Made by a program: the position numbers and the translations under genes. Below the pieces are notes generated by a model. It did not search any database, had not been told where the DNA came from, and was given only the letters and a program-made list of their open reading frames with translations. Of a stretch of DNA of 64,000 nucleotides, positions 33,063 to 41,453 are shown one piece after another (the stretch's first letter is position 1; the number at the start of each line of letters is the position of its first letter). Source of the stretch: a virus; the IMG/VR virus record IMGVR_UViG_3300035701_000010, positions 1 to 64,000 of that record, one strand, 5' to 3'.

Positions 33063-34711
33063 CTTGCCCTTTTCTCTTTGATTAATCTCACGTGAGGAAG
33101 TCGGTTCTTTACCAGTTGTTCCAGTTTTGCAAGAGAGTTCACAAATTTGAGTTCAAATTCTTCTTCAGATTCATATGTTTTAATTCTTTCTAAAGAGTGT
33201 TTAGCCAACTTTCCACTGTGTGTATCGCATAAATCAACCCAAAAAATTCTTTGCTCATCTTTTCTATCGATATCTTTTGATAGGGGTGATTTATATTTTC
33301 TTAAAATCCGCCCAAGCTGTTGTATAATACCGCCTTCAAATTTCTGACCCAACGCCCGAATACCAGCATTCGCTTCTGGAAAATCTATCCCCTCGTTGAG
33401 TATTCTAGTACAAATGAGAATTCGAACTTCGCCCTTTTTGAAAGCTTTTAGGGCTGGCTTTCGCACTATAATTTGGCTGTCCTGGCCTGTTAAATAGAGT
33501 ACCTTTTTTGGATCTATATCAGAACTAGAACAGATTAATTTCTTAATGAATTCTCCTTGTGCTTTTTCTTGCACAAAAAGAACGGTACTTAATTCGTACT
33601 TATAAAACAATACGGCGATGCGAGCCAGCACCGCATTTCTTTTTTGGTTGGCAGAAATGCCCTCTTTATATTCGGAATGCCATTCCATAGTTTTTTCTTC
33701 ATCTTCTATTTCTTTACCAGAAAATTCAAAAAGAATTAATGTGGGCTTGGCCAAATAGCCATTTCTAATCATCCAGGATAAACTTTTCTTAAAAAGAACT
33801 TTCCCAGTCACGGCCCGAAGAAGCATTCCTTCTCCACTGCTTCTCATATACGTTGCCGTTGTTCCAATTCTATAAACCGCATTGGTTGTTTTATAGAATA
33901 CAGCTTTGAATGTCTTAGCCGGAGAGTGGTGAGCTTCATCTAAATAGACAGCATTTGCGTTGACTAAAAGGTCATGAACTATCTCAGTTTTCATCGCAGG
34001 GACAAGAGTTTGATTTTTTGAAAATCGTTTTGGTGGAATAAGATAGTGATAAAGGCTTTCCACACTGGCCACAGTGATTCTTTTAATATCCCATTGACCT
34101 TCGCCAACAAACCCCACAGGTTCTCCTTGAAATTTTTCTATTTCTTCCTTGAGTTGTGAAAGAAGAGAAATTCCACTGGTCACGATAAGATGCTTAAAAG
34201 TGGGTTGATTTAGATCAAGACAAGAGATAATTAAATTGATAATTAATGTCTTACCAGAGCCAGTAGGAATATTAATAACTCCTGTTCTATTTTCTAATGC
34301 TGACTTTAAAGCTTGGAGTTGGTATGGTCTAGGAATGATCTGCGGATGATTAGATAAAACTTTTTGAATGGTGCCTTCTAAAATTTCGAGGGTTTTTCTC
34401 GTATCTTTTATCTGAAAAGAAAGATCCCGACTCTTTAGGGCTTTCAGAACTCTGCTTAACATTCCGGTTGGAAAAGTTTGAGATTTAGAGTTATAAAGGC
34501 GAATATAACCATCCCACCAATCATTTCTAAATGCGGCAGAGTATTGCGCTCCAGCTTGGAAATATCTTAATTCCTTATCTATGGCTTCGGTAGCTACAGG
34601 AGATAGACGACCATAGATTTTAGAATAAACGTTGCCTACGATAATTTGTAGAAGTTTATCAGACTTCAGACTGGCAACTTTAGAATTAGCAATTTTTTCT
34701 AGGATAGACAT
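33059..34711 (-). CDS. UvsW-like SF2 helicase
   Basis: 550 residues with the SF2 motif series: Q-like PRPYQLQAL near 127, motif I PTGSGKT at 149-155, motif II YLDEAHH near 255, motif III GTTAT near 280, and motif VI QQLGRILRKY near 460. An N-terminal domain of about 120 residues resembles the DNA-binding part of UvsW/RadD-like helicases. It should remodel branched recombination or replication intermediates (branch migration, R-loop removal). The start overlaps the stop of the upstream gene by one base. Confidence 0.88.
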   Translation of the reverse strand: MSILEKIANSKVASLKSDKLLQIIVGNVYSKIYGRLSPVATEAIDKELRYFQAGAQYSAAFRNDWWDGYIRLYNSKSQTFPTGMLSRVLKALKSRDLSFQIKDTRKTLEILEGTIQKVLSNHPQIIPRPYQLQALKSALENRTGVINIPTGSGKTLIINLIISCLDLNQPTFKHLIVTSGISLLSQLKEEIEKFQGEPVGFVGEGQWDIKRITVASVESLYHYLIPPKRFSKNQTLVPAMKTEIVHDLLVNANAVYLDEAHHSPAKTFKAVFYKTTNAVYRIGTTATYMRSSGEGMLLRAVTGKVLFKKSLSWMIRNGYLAKPTLILFEFSGKEIEDEEKTMEWHSEYKEGISANQKRNAVLARIAVLFYKYELSTVLFVQEKAQGEFIKKLICSSSDIDPKKVLYLTGQDSQIIVRKPALKAFKKGEVRILICTRILNEGIDFPEANAGIRALGQKFEGGIIQQLGRILRKYKSPLSKDIDRKDEQRIFWVDLCDTHSGKLAKHSLERIKTYESEEEFELKFVNSLAKLEQLVKNRLPHVRLIKEKRAR

Positions 34712-34968
34712 TAGTCTTTTCCTTTATTGAGGCCGGAGAAATCTACTCTTATGATTAATTCCGAACCTTTACGTTCAAAAGTAAAATATTCTAAAACAGA
34801 AGCGGCTATTGCTCCGGTTTGTTTTCTTATTTTATCTTCTACACGAGCACTGGCTTCTTTGGCTACTTCATTTACGATTTTAGCAACTTCTTGGTTGATT
34901 GCGGAAATAATTGAAGACACAATAGAATCGCTGGATGAACACTTGGTATCTGATATTCCTAGTCCCAT
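34711..34968 (-). CDS. Hypothetical protein, 85 aa
   Basis: Start at ATG 34968 behind AGGAGGAAAT. Helical centre (NQEVAKIVNEVAKEASARVE) and a beta-like end. It directly precedes the helicase gene with shared bases, so it may be a helicase partner. Unknown. Confidence 0.55.
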   Translation of the reverse strand: MGLGISDTKCSSSDSIVSSIISAINQEVAKIVNEVAKEASARVEDKIRKQTGAIAASVLEYFTFERKGSELIIRVDFSGLNKGKD

Positions 34969-34976
34969 ATTTCCTC

Positions 34977-35192
34977 CTATAGACAACAGTGATATATTCC
35001 TCTTTGAATAATCCACCATTCGTTAATCATAGCGGTGCCTTCTCCTTTTTCTCTATCAAACGTAATTGATTTCTTGTCTACATCCGTATAAGCGATTTTC
35101 ATTTCTATTCCATCAATCTTGAGGGTGGCTGTGTGTTCCCAATCTACATTGCGAATCACTTCTTCAATTCTAACCAGAACTTTTTTAGCCAT
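34977..35192 (-). CDS. Hypothetical protein, 71 aa
   Basis: Begins MAKKVLVRIEEVIRNVDWEH after AGGAGGATTA. A beta-rich small protein (ATLKIDGIEMKIAYTDVD). It is the first gene after a promoter-like site and ends nine bases before the next start. Confidence 0.6.
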   Translation of the reverse strand: MAKKVLVRIEEVIRNVDWEHTATLKIDGIEMKIAYTDVDKKSITFDREKGEGTAMINEWWIIQRGIYHCCL

Positions 35193-35214
35193 TTAATCCT
35201 CCTGTTGTAACAAA

Positions 35215-35245
35215 GTTATATACCACGCAAGATGGTCAGAGCATT
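35215..35245 (-). promoter_or_regulatory. Possible promoter upstream of 34.7-35.2 kb genes
   Basis: GCGTGGTATATAA provides an extended -10; the -35 is poor. It lies at the edge of the noncoding stretch that follows. Confidence 0.4.
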
Positions 35246-35493
35246 AAGAAAAAATATTTTAAGGTGAAAGAGAGAATACAAAATCTTTTTGTTGTATCAT
35301 TAGTCTCTAAAACTGTATAGTTTCACTAGCAACGTTCAGAGAAAAACAATAATATAATAAGACTCTTCTTTTCTTCTCTTTCTTTATCTTTCTTCCTTTC
35401 TACACCTTCTTCTATGACTTTTTTGAATCACGGACTCTTCTCCAATCTCTCATCTAGCTTGATTCAAAATTTGATTACTTTTAAGCCTTTCTT
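35246..35493. other. Purine-rich noncoding gap
   Basis: No open frame longer than about 15 codons was found on either strand. On the minus strand it is purine-rich (AGAAGAAAAG type) and carries a weak hairpin (GATACAA with TTGTATTC). I see no clear promoter or RNA gene. Confidence 0.5.
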
Positions 35494-35697
35494 TTATTCC
35501 TTTTCCTTCAAGGTTTCGATCGCATCGTCTATAGTTCTATTAATAAACCAATCATCATCATTCCACTGGACTGGGATGGTCATCTTAGGCGGTCTTCTTT
35601 CAGCGCACATGGCAGCCACCCTGTGTTGGCATTCCTTCAATCTTTCTAGAAGAGAGCCAGATTCCCTTACTTGGTCAACTAATTGTTTCTTTCTCAT
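35494..35697 (-). CDS. Hypothetical protein, 67 aa
   Basis: Start at ATG 35697 behind AGGAGGAAGCTA. Begins MRKKQLVDQVRESGSLLERL and ends with an acidic helix (IDDAIETLKEKE). Overlaps the upstream gene end by 23 bases. Unknown. Confidence 0.5.
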   Translation of the reverse strand: MRKKQLVDQVRESGSLLERLKECQHRVAAMCAERRPPKMTIPVQWNDDDWFINRTIDDAIETLKEKE

Positions 35698-35923
35698 TAG
35701 CTTCCTCCTCGATAGGGGTGACCTGTGACAAATCGCCATAGTCAAAAACGTTATCATCATAATCTACCAAATAAATTCTATGGCAACACGTTAAAATAAC
35801 CTCACGCTGATAATTTGGATGATCTTTATCCCAATCAGAGATCGCTTGTGGCTTAATCTTAACGGCCCGTATTTGGCCCTTACAGATAGGACACGGAACC
35901 TTTAAAATGCTTTCTGCAATCAT
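35675..35923 (-). CDS. Hypothetical zinc-ribbon-like protein, 82 aa
   Basis: CPICKG near residue 11 and a second Cys pair in ILTCCHRIY near 46 suggest a metal-binding ribbon. The C-terminus is acidic. ATG overlaps the preceding stop (TAAATGA). Confidence 0.5.
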   Translation of the reverse strand: MIAESILKVPCPICKGQIRAVKIKPQAISDWDKDHPNYQREVILTCCHRIYLVDYDDNVFDYGDLSQVTPIEEEANEKETIS

Positions 35924-36201
35924 TTAGCAGTCCCTCCTTCTCCACAACATTCGTTAAAAAAGTTTTCGTTTTCTTCTTTCTCCCATGGAATGACCTTTTC
36001 TCCCACCACGGCATTAAAATCAATAACCTGTTGAAAATCTCCAGAATTTGACATAAGCCATTGAGTGACTTGCTTTCTGGTTACGGGCAGGCCCATGCTC
36101 AGGACGGCCCCTCTTGTGAGTTCGTAGGTCATCGTGGCTTTTCCGCCGATCCAAAGCAATCCCACCACCTCAATCCAATTTCTTTCAACCACAAATTTCA
36201 T
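35920..36201 (-). CDS. Hypothetical protein, 93 aa
   Basis: Start at ATG 36201 behind AAAGGAGGACCAA. Begins MKFVVERNWIEVVGLLWIGG; acidic C-terminus with two Cys. No motif recognised. Confidence 0.55.
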   Translation of the reverse strand: MKFVVERNWIEVVGLLWIGGKATMTYELTRGAVLSMGLPVTRKQVTQWLMSNSGDFQQVIDFNAVVGEKVIPWEKEENENFFNECCGEGGTAK

Positions 36202-36376
36202 TTGGTCCTCCTTTTTTATAATACACCTTTTTGCAATCATGACAGGAAAAATAAACGGGAATTAATGGAATATAAATTCTTCCAAATAATAATTTTCCAT
36301 TGGAAACGGAAAATTGACGATGAAAATGAAAAAGACAATGAGCTTGTAACTTAATCCAAGCCACAAGAAATTTCAT
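36185..36376 (-). CDS. Hypothetical protein, 63 aa
   Basis: Behind AGGGAGGAAATAACA. Begins MKFLVAWIKLQAHCLFHFHR, hydrophobic and aromatic, with a CHDCKK pair near the end. Overlaps the next gene start by 17 bases. Confidence 0.5.
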   Translation of the reverse strand: MKFLVAWIKLQAHCLFHFHRQFSVSNGKLLFGRIYIPLIPVYFSCHDCKKVYYKKGGPNEICG

Positions 36377-36378
36377 TG

Positions 36379-36699
36379 TTATTTCCTCCCTTTAGGGCTG
36401 TTTAAGGTCCAGCATACAGTCTTGCAGACAGGACAAATAGGATGCCCCATATAGTTATCGACCTTTGACAGATCAAAGGTATGAAAGTTAGAGCAGCGAC
36501 TTATCGTTTGATTCTTTCTTCTTGAAGGATTTGGAACTTGACACCTAGAATGTCTTTCTTTCTTAAGGGGGGCAGAATCAAAAGCTTCGGGATAGACATC
36601 GCTTACGGCTTTTTCTGCTCTTTTTAGTTCTTCGGTGGTCGGAGTCCGGTTAAGAATTTCCATTAACGCAATGAAAATGTATTTATGAAGAATAGTCAT
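36379..36699 (-). CDS. Cys-rich hypothetical protein, 106 aa
   Basis: An N-terminal helical half (ILNRTPTTEELKRAEKAVSD) and a C-terminal half with SRCQVPN, SRCSNFH and CPVCKTVCW, probably zinc-binding. AAAAGGAGAACGTA precedes the ATG. Unknown function. Confidence 0.55.
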   Translation of the reverse strand: MTILHKYIFIALMEILNRTPTTEELKRAEKAVSDVYPEAFDSAPLKKERHSRCQVPNPSRRKNQTISRCSNFHTFDLSKVDNYMGHPICPVCKTVCWTLNSPKGRK

Positions 36700-36890
36700 T
36701 ACGTTCTCCTTTTGCTTACTTTCTTAGGGTACATTTTCATTTCTATATCTGCAAAAACATCAATTCTCTTTTTCGCCGCTTCTATTGTCTTCCACGTTTT
36801 TAGACCATAAGTGATGATTACATCTTTTGAAATACTGATAGCTCTATCTCTATAATAAATCGTATTGCCTTGCTTGCCTTTTAGTGTCAT
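36699..36890 (-). CDS. Hypothetical protein, 63 aa
   Basis: Start at ATG 36890 behind GGAGGAAAATC. Begins MTLKGKQGNTIYYRDRAISI and ends KKVSKRRT. Basic, mixed alpha/beta, unknown. Confidence 0.5.
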   Translation of the reverse strand: MTLKGKQGNTIYYRDRAISISKDVIITYGLKTWKTIEAAKKRIDVFADIEMKMYPKKVSKRRT

Positions 36891-37090
36891 GATTTTCCTC
36901 CTTGTTTTTGAACCCATCGCTTTCTACATGCCCCTAAGGATTTTTGGTTGGGACAAGTTGGGCACTTCACGTTCCACTTATCTGCTCGATGCCAAAAGGT
37001 GCGCTTACATCGGTGACAAAACATCGTATGCTGGTTAACAACGGGGGTCCAAATAGTGTCTATGAGACTAATCTGATGCTCATCGAGCAC
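36887..37090 (-). CDS. Zinc-ribbon protein, 67 aa
   Basis: FCHRCKRTFWHRADKWNVKC and CPTCPNQ form two CxxC knuckles 17 residues apart, a classic ribbon. A GTG start at 37090 with GAGG upstream is used. The C-terminus is basic and may bind nucleic acid. Confidence 0.6.
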   Translation of the reverse strand: MLDEHQISLIDTIWTPVVNQHTMFCHRCKRTFWHRADKWNVKCPTCPNQKSLGACRKRWVQKQGGKS

Positions 37091-37295
37091 TTTTTTTATC
37101 CTCTTTGTAGGTGCTGTTCCATCGCTGGCCGGTCTTAATATAGTGGATCGTTTGTTTAGAAATATGGTATTGATTAGCCAGCCTTGTTTGAATCCCCCAA
37201 TGCGGAAGGCTGGAGTGTAACGCTTCTCTTATTTCGTTGACTTGTGCTTGGGTCAATTTAGCACTACAATTCTTTTCGCCTTTTCTTTGGTACAT
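37080..37295 (-). CDS. Small helix-turn-helix protein
   Basis: 71 residues. KLTQAQVNEIREALHSSLPH followed by LANQYHISKQTIHYIKTGQRW is a homeodomain-like helix-turn-helix of the type found at the C-terminus of phage HNH nucleases and as stand-alone regulators. Start at 37295 is spaced five bases from AAAGGAG; two further in-frame start codons lie just upstream. Confidence 0.65.
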   Translation of the reverse strand: MYQRKGEKNCSAKLTQAQVNEIREALHSSLPHWGIQTRLANQYHISKQTIHYIKTGQRWNSTYKEDKKSAR

Positions 37296-37297
37296 CA

Positions 37298-37519
37298 TCA
37301 CTCCTTTGTCGTACCGGATATTATTTCTATTAAAAGAGCGTCACATGAGGAACATGCGAAGGGATTAGATGAAGCAATCCAAGAAGTCGAACCTTTCTTA
37401 TCAGCTACTGGAGTTCCATCTGGTTCAAACATTCGAAATCTGTCTCCGGTAACTAATTCAGAAAAATCTATCTTCATCCATCGTTCGTTAACCCATACTT
37501 CTACTTTTCTTTGGGACAT
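37298..37519 (-). CDS. Hypothetical protein, 73 aa
   Basis: Start at ATG 37519 behind AAAGGAGCAGTT. Begins MSQRKVEVWVNERWMKIDFS, contains LVTGDRFRMFEPDG and a CSSCDA pair. The GDRFRMFEPDG pattern occurs in other small phage proteins of unknown function. Confidence 0.55.
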   Translation of the reverse strand: MSQRKVEVWVNERWMKIDFSELVTGDRFRMFEPDGTPVADKKGSTSWIASSNPFACSSCDALLIEIISGTTKE

Positions 37520-38349
37520 AACTGCTCCTTTAGAAAACCAAAGAGAACCTTTATGGTTACATCTATTTTGATATGTTCTGGAATCGCTGGCACTTGACAT
37601 GGTTCAGCAGTCAATTCAGTGAATTGTGGATCCTTTTCAATTTTTGAAGTATGATCAACTTCTTTAGTCAGTTCAGATTGAAGATTTTCTTTGGCGGATT
37701 CATCAGAAATGGTAATGGCTATTGGAGGATCTCTGAACGGTTTTGTTTTCTTGCCTATTTTCGGAATAATTTCAGTATTTGATTTTCTTTCTAATCTTTC
37801 TTTTCTTGATAAGATGATGTTTAAACTTCGAAAGGTGCCAACGGCATCTTCAACTGTTTGATCATCAAAAACGATGTGATATTCATAAACGTTAGCAGAG
37901 TTTGCTCGTCGCAACATGGTTGGAGGATGTTTGGTTGCGTTTAGGATCTTATATATTCTTGAATTCAAAGCAGTGACACTTGGATAGTGCCCTCCAATGG
38001 CCTTATAGAGTTGTGAAGTCGTAAACCACTGTTCTTTATCTTTGAAGTAAAATTCTAAAATCTGCCTTAGTGCATTTTTTTGTCTTTCTTCTGCCATTTT
38101 CGCTACCTCCTCCTGCGAATAGATTTTTGTGCTAATTACCCCCTTCGGACAATTTTCCCATTTAGTTTTTCTGTAGTGAGATATAATCTTTTTTGTTTCT
38201 CTTGTTGATTTTTTGACCTCTTTTTCAATTTCAGAAGTTTTTTCTTTTTCATCTTCTCCTTTCAAAAACTCCTTAAGAGAGATGGTCTTGCCGCCAATAC
38301 AGATGTTAATGCCATCCTTAGGATCTTGGCTCCCTTTTGGGTTTTCCAT
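37501..38349 (-). CDS. Hypothetical protein, possible winged helix
   Basis: 282 residues. Charged N-terminal 75 residues, then a globular region (QILEFYFKDKEQWFTTSQLY, ALNSRIYKIL) resembling a winged-helix module near 95-145, then a long low-complexity tail. It may bind DNA. The 5' end overlaps the coiled-coil gene by 32 bases. Confidence 0.5.
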   Translation of the reverse strand: MENPKGSQDPKDGINICIGGKTISLKEFLKGEDEKEKTSEIEKEVKKSTRETKKIISHYRKTKWENCPKGVISTKIYSQEEVAKMAEERQKNALRQILEFYFKDKEQWFTTSQLYKAIGGHYPSVTALNSRIYKILNATKHPPTMLRRANSANVYEYHIVFDDQTVEDAVGTFRSLNIILSRKERLERKSNTEIIPKIGKKTKPFRDPPIAITISDESAKENLQSELTKEVDHTSKIEKDPQFTELTAEPCQVPAIPEHIKIDVTIKVLFGFLKEQLCPKEK

Positions 38350-38824
38350 TTTCGTTCTCCTGGGTTACTGGCTTTTCCATTAATAAGATTTCTTCATCTC
38401 CTTTCAGTTTGCCATAAAAACTCACTCTCCATCCGCTATCATAAAGAACTAGAATCTTACTCACTTCTATTTCAGATCCAACAAACTTTTTAACCTTCCA
38501 ACGAACTTTTTTGTCTATGTGCGATTTAACAACACTATGAGCAATCGATTCTATCATGGAGAATAACTGGTTGGTTGCTTTGTTCATAATGTCGTCATGA
38601 ACTTGCTGCATCATTGCGTCAAGAGCTTTCAAAGCAGTTCTTTTTAATTTCTTTTCAATGAATTCTGTCATAGCGGCTCTGATCTTTTCGTCAAGAGATT
38701 GATTATCTGCTTCTAGTTGAAGAATTCTTGCTTTGGCTGTTTTTAGTCTCGTTGAAAGAGTTTCAATTTGACCTTCAAGGTCTGTTTTAACGGCTTCTAG
38801 TTCTTTTGCTTTGACCAGTAACAT
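38318..38824 (-). CDS. Coiled-coil protein, 168 aa
   Basis: Residues 5-55 (AVKTDLEGQIETLSTRLKTA) are a clear heptad-type coiled coil. The remainder is helical, then beta-like. It overlaps the 3' end of the sigma factor gene by 38 bases and could be a sigma partner or anti-sigma, which is speculative. Confidence 0.55.
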   Translation of the reverse strand: MLLVKAKELEAVKTDLEGQIETLSTRLKTAKARILQLEADNQSLDEKIRAAMTEFIEKKLKRTALKALDAMMQQVHDDIMNKATNQLFSMIESIAHSVVKSHIDKKVRWKVKKFVGSEIEVSKILVLYDSGWRVSFYGKLKGDEEILLMEKPVTQENENGKPKREPRS

Positions 38825-39656
38825 AAATAGTTCCCTCCTCAGACATTTGAATTCCTGTTTGGATGATTGTGTGTTCTATGATTTTAAACGCTTGGTTAAT
38901 CACTCGTTTGTCTACTTTAAAATAAGTCGCCATAGCTCCTATGGTTGGTGTAACTAGAAATGGTCTCCTTGAATCATAAGACTGGTTAGCCTTCCTTGCT
39001 CTGCATCTAAAATCAAACATAATTATTTCTTCAAAGCGACTGTTGGTTTTATATAGAGTATCGAAAACTTTTCTTACGAAACTTCTTTTTCTTCTAATAA
39101 ATCCAGTAGGTGTGTAGCGACTCGCGTCAAGTTTCTTCTTTACTCTTTTAAGGAGTTGCGAATATGAAAGTTTGAATTCAGGATTTTCTATATGAGAATC
39201 TTGAATTACGTCTTGAAGAAAATAGGATGAATTCGGTTGCTCTAAATCTACCCTATCATTAAAAATACCAGATCCTTCATTTGCATCAGGTCTAACTCCT
39301 TTCCAGAAGAACCCAAAATTCGTTTCAAAAATTGACCGGACTGGAAAAACTTTATTATCTATCTTTGGGATTTTGTCTCCTGTAGTTAAATGAGAGCGTT
39401 GATTAATAAAAAAGTTCTTAGCGATTTTCTTGATAAAGGTGGCTAAGCTGCTTACTTCCGGGTTATAGCTGGGAAGATTATTTAGCAGCTTAATTCTTAA
39501 ATCTTGACATAAATCATCAGTTTCTATAGAGTAATCGAAAAAGAATGATGTAACCCATTTGGAACAAATACTTTCTATTAAAGGATTGTATTGGATAAGA
39601 AGTTGTTTGACCGAAACCCGTTTGAGTTTTCCATTTTCTCTGATCAGTAATTTCAT
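38787..39656 (-). CDS. Sigma70-family RNA polymerase sigma factor
   Basis: 289 residues. Region 2 is visible at about 27-90: ESICSKWVTSFF, DDLCQDLRIKLLNN, SSLATFIKKIAKNFFINQRS. A C-terminal helix-turn-helix (IGAMATYFKVDKRVINQAFK near 235) is the region 4 equivalent. It should direct host RNA polymerase to phage promoters, likely for late genes. Divergence from housekeeping sigma in the -10 recognition helix suggests a different promoter set. ATG 39656 lacks a strong ribosome binding site. Confidence 0.78.
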   Translation of the reverse strand: MKLLIRENGKLKRVSVKQLLIQYNPLIESICSKWVTSFFFDYSIETDDLCQDLRIKLLNNLPSYNPEVSSLATFIKKIAKNFFINQRSHLTTGDKIPKIDNKVFPVRSIFETNFGFFWKGVRPDANEGSGIFNDRVDLEQPNSSYFLQDVIQDSHIENPEFKLSYSQLLKRVKKKLDASRYTPTGFIRRKRSFVRKVFDTLYKTNSRFEEIIMFDFRCRARKANQSYDSRRPFLVTPTIGAMATYFKVDKRVINQAFKIIEHTIIQTGIQMSEEGTIYVTGQSKRTRSR

Positions 39657-39677
39657 AGATTCTCCGCATATTTAACC

Positions 39678-40361
39678 TCATTTCGAGAGTTCATTGCTTC
39701 TTTTAAAGAGTTCCGAAGCCAGTTGTTCTTCTGTTATTTCAGGATTTTTGGTCATTATTTCTTCAGCAAGAGCATTCAGCTTGTGCGTTGCTTTTAATCT
39801 TAAAGTTTTGGCCATGCCAGCAAGGAGAGCTGAAAACTTAGAGAGGTTGATTTGGGCAGGAGGCGGTTCAATTTCATCAACGTAGAGAATATTTTGAGAA
39901 GTTAAATATCGATCCCATTCCTTATCTGTGGAATGCGGGCATTTAGAGATAAGGCGTAGACAATCAGAACAAATCATTGCTCGAATTCTAATTTCTATTT
40001 CATGAAAGTTTCTAACTACTAGAGTATCTGTATCAAAGTGATAGTTAATTTCTACATTTGAGATAAATGTCGTGTGTTCAAAAAATAGACAAAACTGAGC
40101 ATAAAGCAATTTTGGTTCTTTAAGAGAAATTCTATCACATCCAATATTCGGAGATACTCTTATCTCTGCGTCAGCAATGTACCACCAACGATCTTGTTGG
40201 TTTGCAGGTGGCCAGACAGAAAACGTGTTGGAAGGCATTTTATGAAATATTGTTTCTATTTCTTTGTTAGAGCTTAGTAAGTTGTATATTCTTGGCTGTA
40301 GCGCCTTAAATAAAGGTGGTTGATCATTAACATACAAGATTTTAATTTTCTTTTCTGACAT
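39678..40361 (-). CDS. Hypothetical protein, 227 aa
   Basis: Begins MSEKKIKILYVNDQPPLFKA. A beta-rich middle, a Cys group in MICSDCLRLISKCPHS near 130, and a helical C-terminal region from about 170. Overlaps the upstream gene by 20 bases. No family recognised. Confidence 0.55.
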   Translation of the reverse strand: MSEKKIKILYVNDQPPLFKALQPRIYNLLSSNKEIETIFHKMPSNTFSVWPPANQQDRWWYIADAEIRVSPNIGCDRISLKEPKLLYAQFCLFFEHTTFISNVEINYHFDTDTLVVRNFHEIEIRIRAMICSDCLRLISKCPHSTDKEWDRYLTSQNILYVDEIEPPPAQINLSKFSALLAGMAKTLRLKATHKLNALAEEIMTKNPEITEEQLASELFKRSNELSK

Positions 40362-40635
40362 AGTCCACCCCCAGAGAATCTCTTACGGTACTCTGTATGT
40401 CCTCTTCGCTCCATCCTTCCTCCCTTAAATCTTTAACATAATCGTCGACGATTTCTGATAGGGTGACGTCTAAACACTCGTCAATGTCTTCTAATTTTCC
40501 TTCTTTTTCTTTTTGAATCTCTCGTAATTTTTCTTCAGTTAAGAGTTTATAGTAGATTGATTTTACGAAAAGGCTCGTTTTTTCGTAAACTTCCATAAGC
40601 CACCACTTCACTATAATCTTAAGATCAGTTATCAT
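40342..40635 (-). CDS. Hypothetical acidic protein, 97 aa
   Basis: Start at ATG 40635, chosen because GGAG lies nine bases before it and it overlaps the stop of the zinc-ribbon gene by 11 bases. Begins MITDLKIIVKWWLMEVYEKT and is acidic after residue 40. Unknown. Confidence 0.5.
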   Translation of the reverse strand: MITDLKIIVKWWLMEVYEKTSLFVKSIYYKLLTEEKLREIQKEKEGKLEDIDECLDVTLSEIVDDYVKDLREEGWSEEDIQSTVRDSLGVDYVRKEN

Positions 40636-40798
40636 GTGGCATTTCTCCATCCTCCCCATTAAGATTTGGTCCGGTGTCTAACAAATCCAAACTGGCACCA
40701 CAATTGGTGCAGAAAGTTGCACCCAAAATCATAAAAGAAGGGTCTTCATCATAAGAATCCTTATGGTCGCACACTGGACATTTGATCGTCATCCCCAT
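40625..40798 (-). CDS. Zinc-ribbon protein, 57 aa
   Basis: Begins MGMTIKCPVCDHKDSYDEDP with a second knuckle FCTNCGASLD, giving CxxC pairs about 23 residues apart. ATG 40798 is the first start downstream of the promoter at 40823-40851. Typical small nucleic-acid or protein-binding ribbon. Confidence 0.6.
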   Translation of the reverse strand: MGMTIKCPVCDHKDSYDEDPSFMILGATFCTNCGASLDLLDTGPNLNGEDGEMPHDN

Positions 40799-40822
40799 AT
40801 CAACACCCCCGCCTTTTTATTT

Positions 40823-40851
40823 ATTGTACTATAAAGAAATGCCAGATGCAA
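40823..40851 (-). promoter_or_regulatory. Sigma70-type promoter
   Basis: TTGCAT and TACAAT are separated by 17 bases. The -35 lies within a hairpin (GAAATGC-GCCAG pairing with CTGGCATTTC) that follows the upstream gene, so termination and initiation overlap. Confidence 0.75.
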
Positions 40852-40870
40852 TAAAAAACTGGCGCATTTC

Positions 40871-41236
40871 CTATGCCAAAAAAGGAGTTTTGGTTTCTTG
40901 CCATGTTTGAGAAATTAGTTCGTCACTGACCCTTAACCATTTTCTTATATCTCTAATGGCGTCTTGATCAAAATCTGTGACAATAATCGCTCCGCAATTA
41001 GAACACGCCATGATTCCACGAATCATATTGTTGCCTATAACGAGTACTGAACTGTGGAGAATACTATAGCATTGGCCGCATCCAGATTCTCCAATATCTT
41101 CAATCGCATGGAGCGAAAGATAAGTTCTTGCTTTAAAGGTAATGAAATACGTTTTTCCAATATTAACCACATCGTATCCACCTCTCGGGATAAGATCAGT
41201 TACATGATATGAAATTTTAGATTTAGATGTTGACAT
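40871..41236 (-). CDS. Hypothetical zinc-binding protein, 121 aa
   Basis: Two Cys pairs, CGQCYS near 53 and CSNCG near 78, about 25 residues apart. The rest is beta-rich with an acidic helix at the end. Unknown function; ends directly at the hairpin/promoter region. Confidence 0.55.
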   Translation of the reverse strand: MSTSKSKISYHVTDLIPRGGYDVVNIGKTYFITFKARTYLSLHAIEDIGESGCGQCYSILHSSVLVIGNNMIRGIMACSNCGAIIVTDFDQDAIRDIRKWLRVSDELISQTWQETKTPFLA

Positions 41237-41237
41237 A

Positions 41238-41453
41238 TTATTTTACAATAAACAAGTGTTTCACTGATCGAAGTAGATAGGTCGCTTTTGGATCATTTAG
41301 CTTCAAATCCATCGCTTTTAATCCTTGAGCAATAAGATCTTTCGTTTCTTCCATAGAAAGGTTATCACTAGATATAACCCAAAGATAATTTTCTTTGTCA
41401 ACGAAGATCTTTACTTCGGCTATTGCTTCTGGAATGATTGCTTTGCTGCTCAT
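41238..41453 (-). CDS. Hypothetical protein, 71 aa
   Basis: Begins MSSKAIIPEAIAEVKIFVDK; alpha/beta, no motif. It is coupled to the ligase gene by a 4-base overlap and to the next gene with one base between. Confidence 0.55.
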   Translation of the reverse strand: MSSKAIIPEAIAEVKIFVDKENYLWVISSDNLSMEETKDLIAQGLKAMDLKLNDPKATYLLRSVKHLFIVK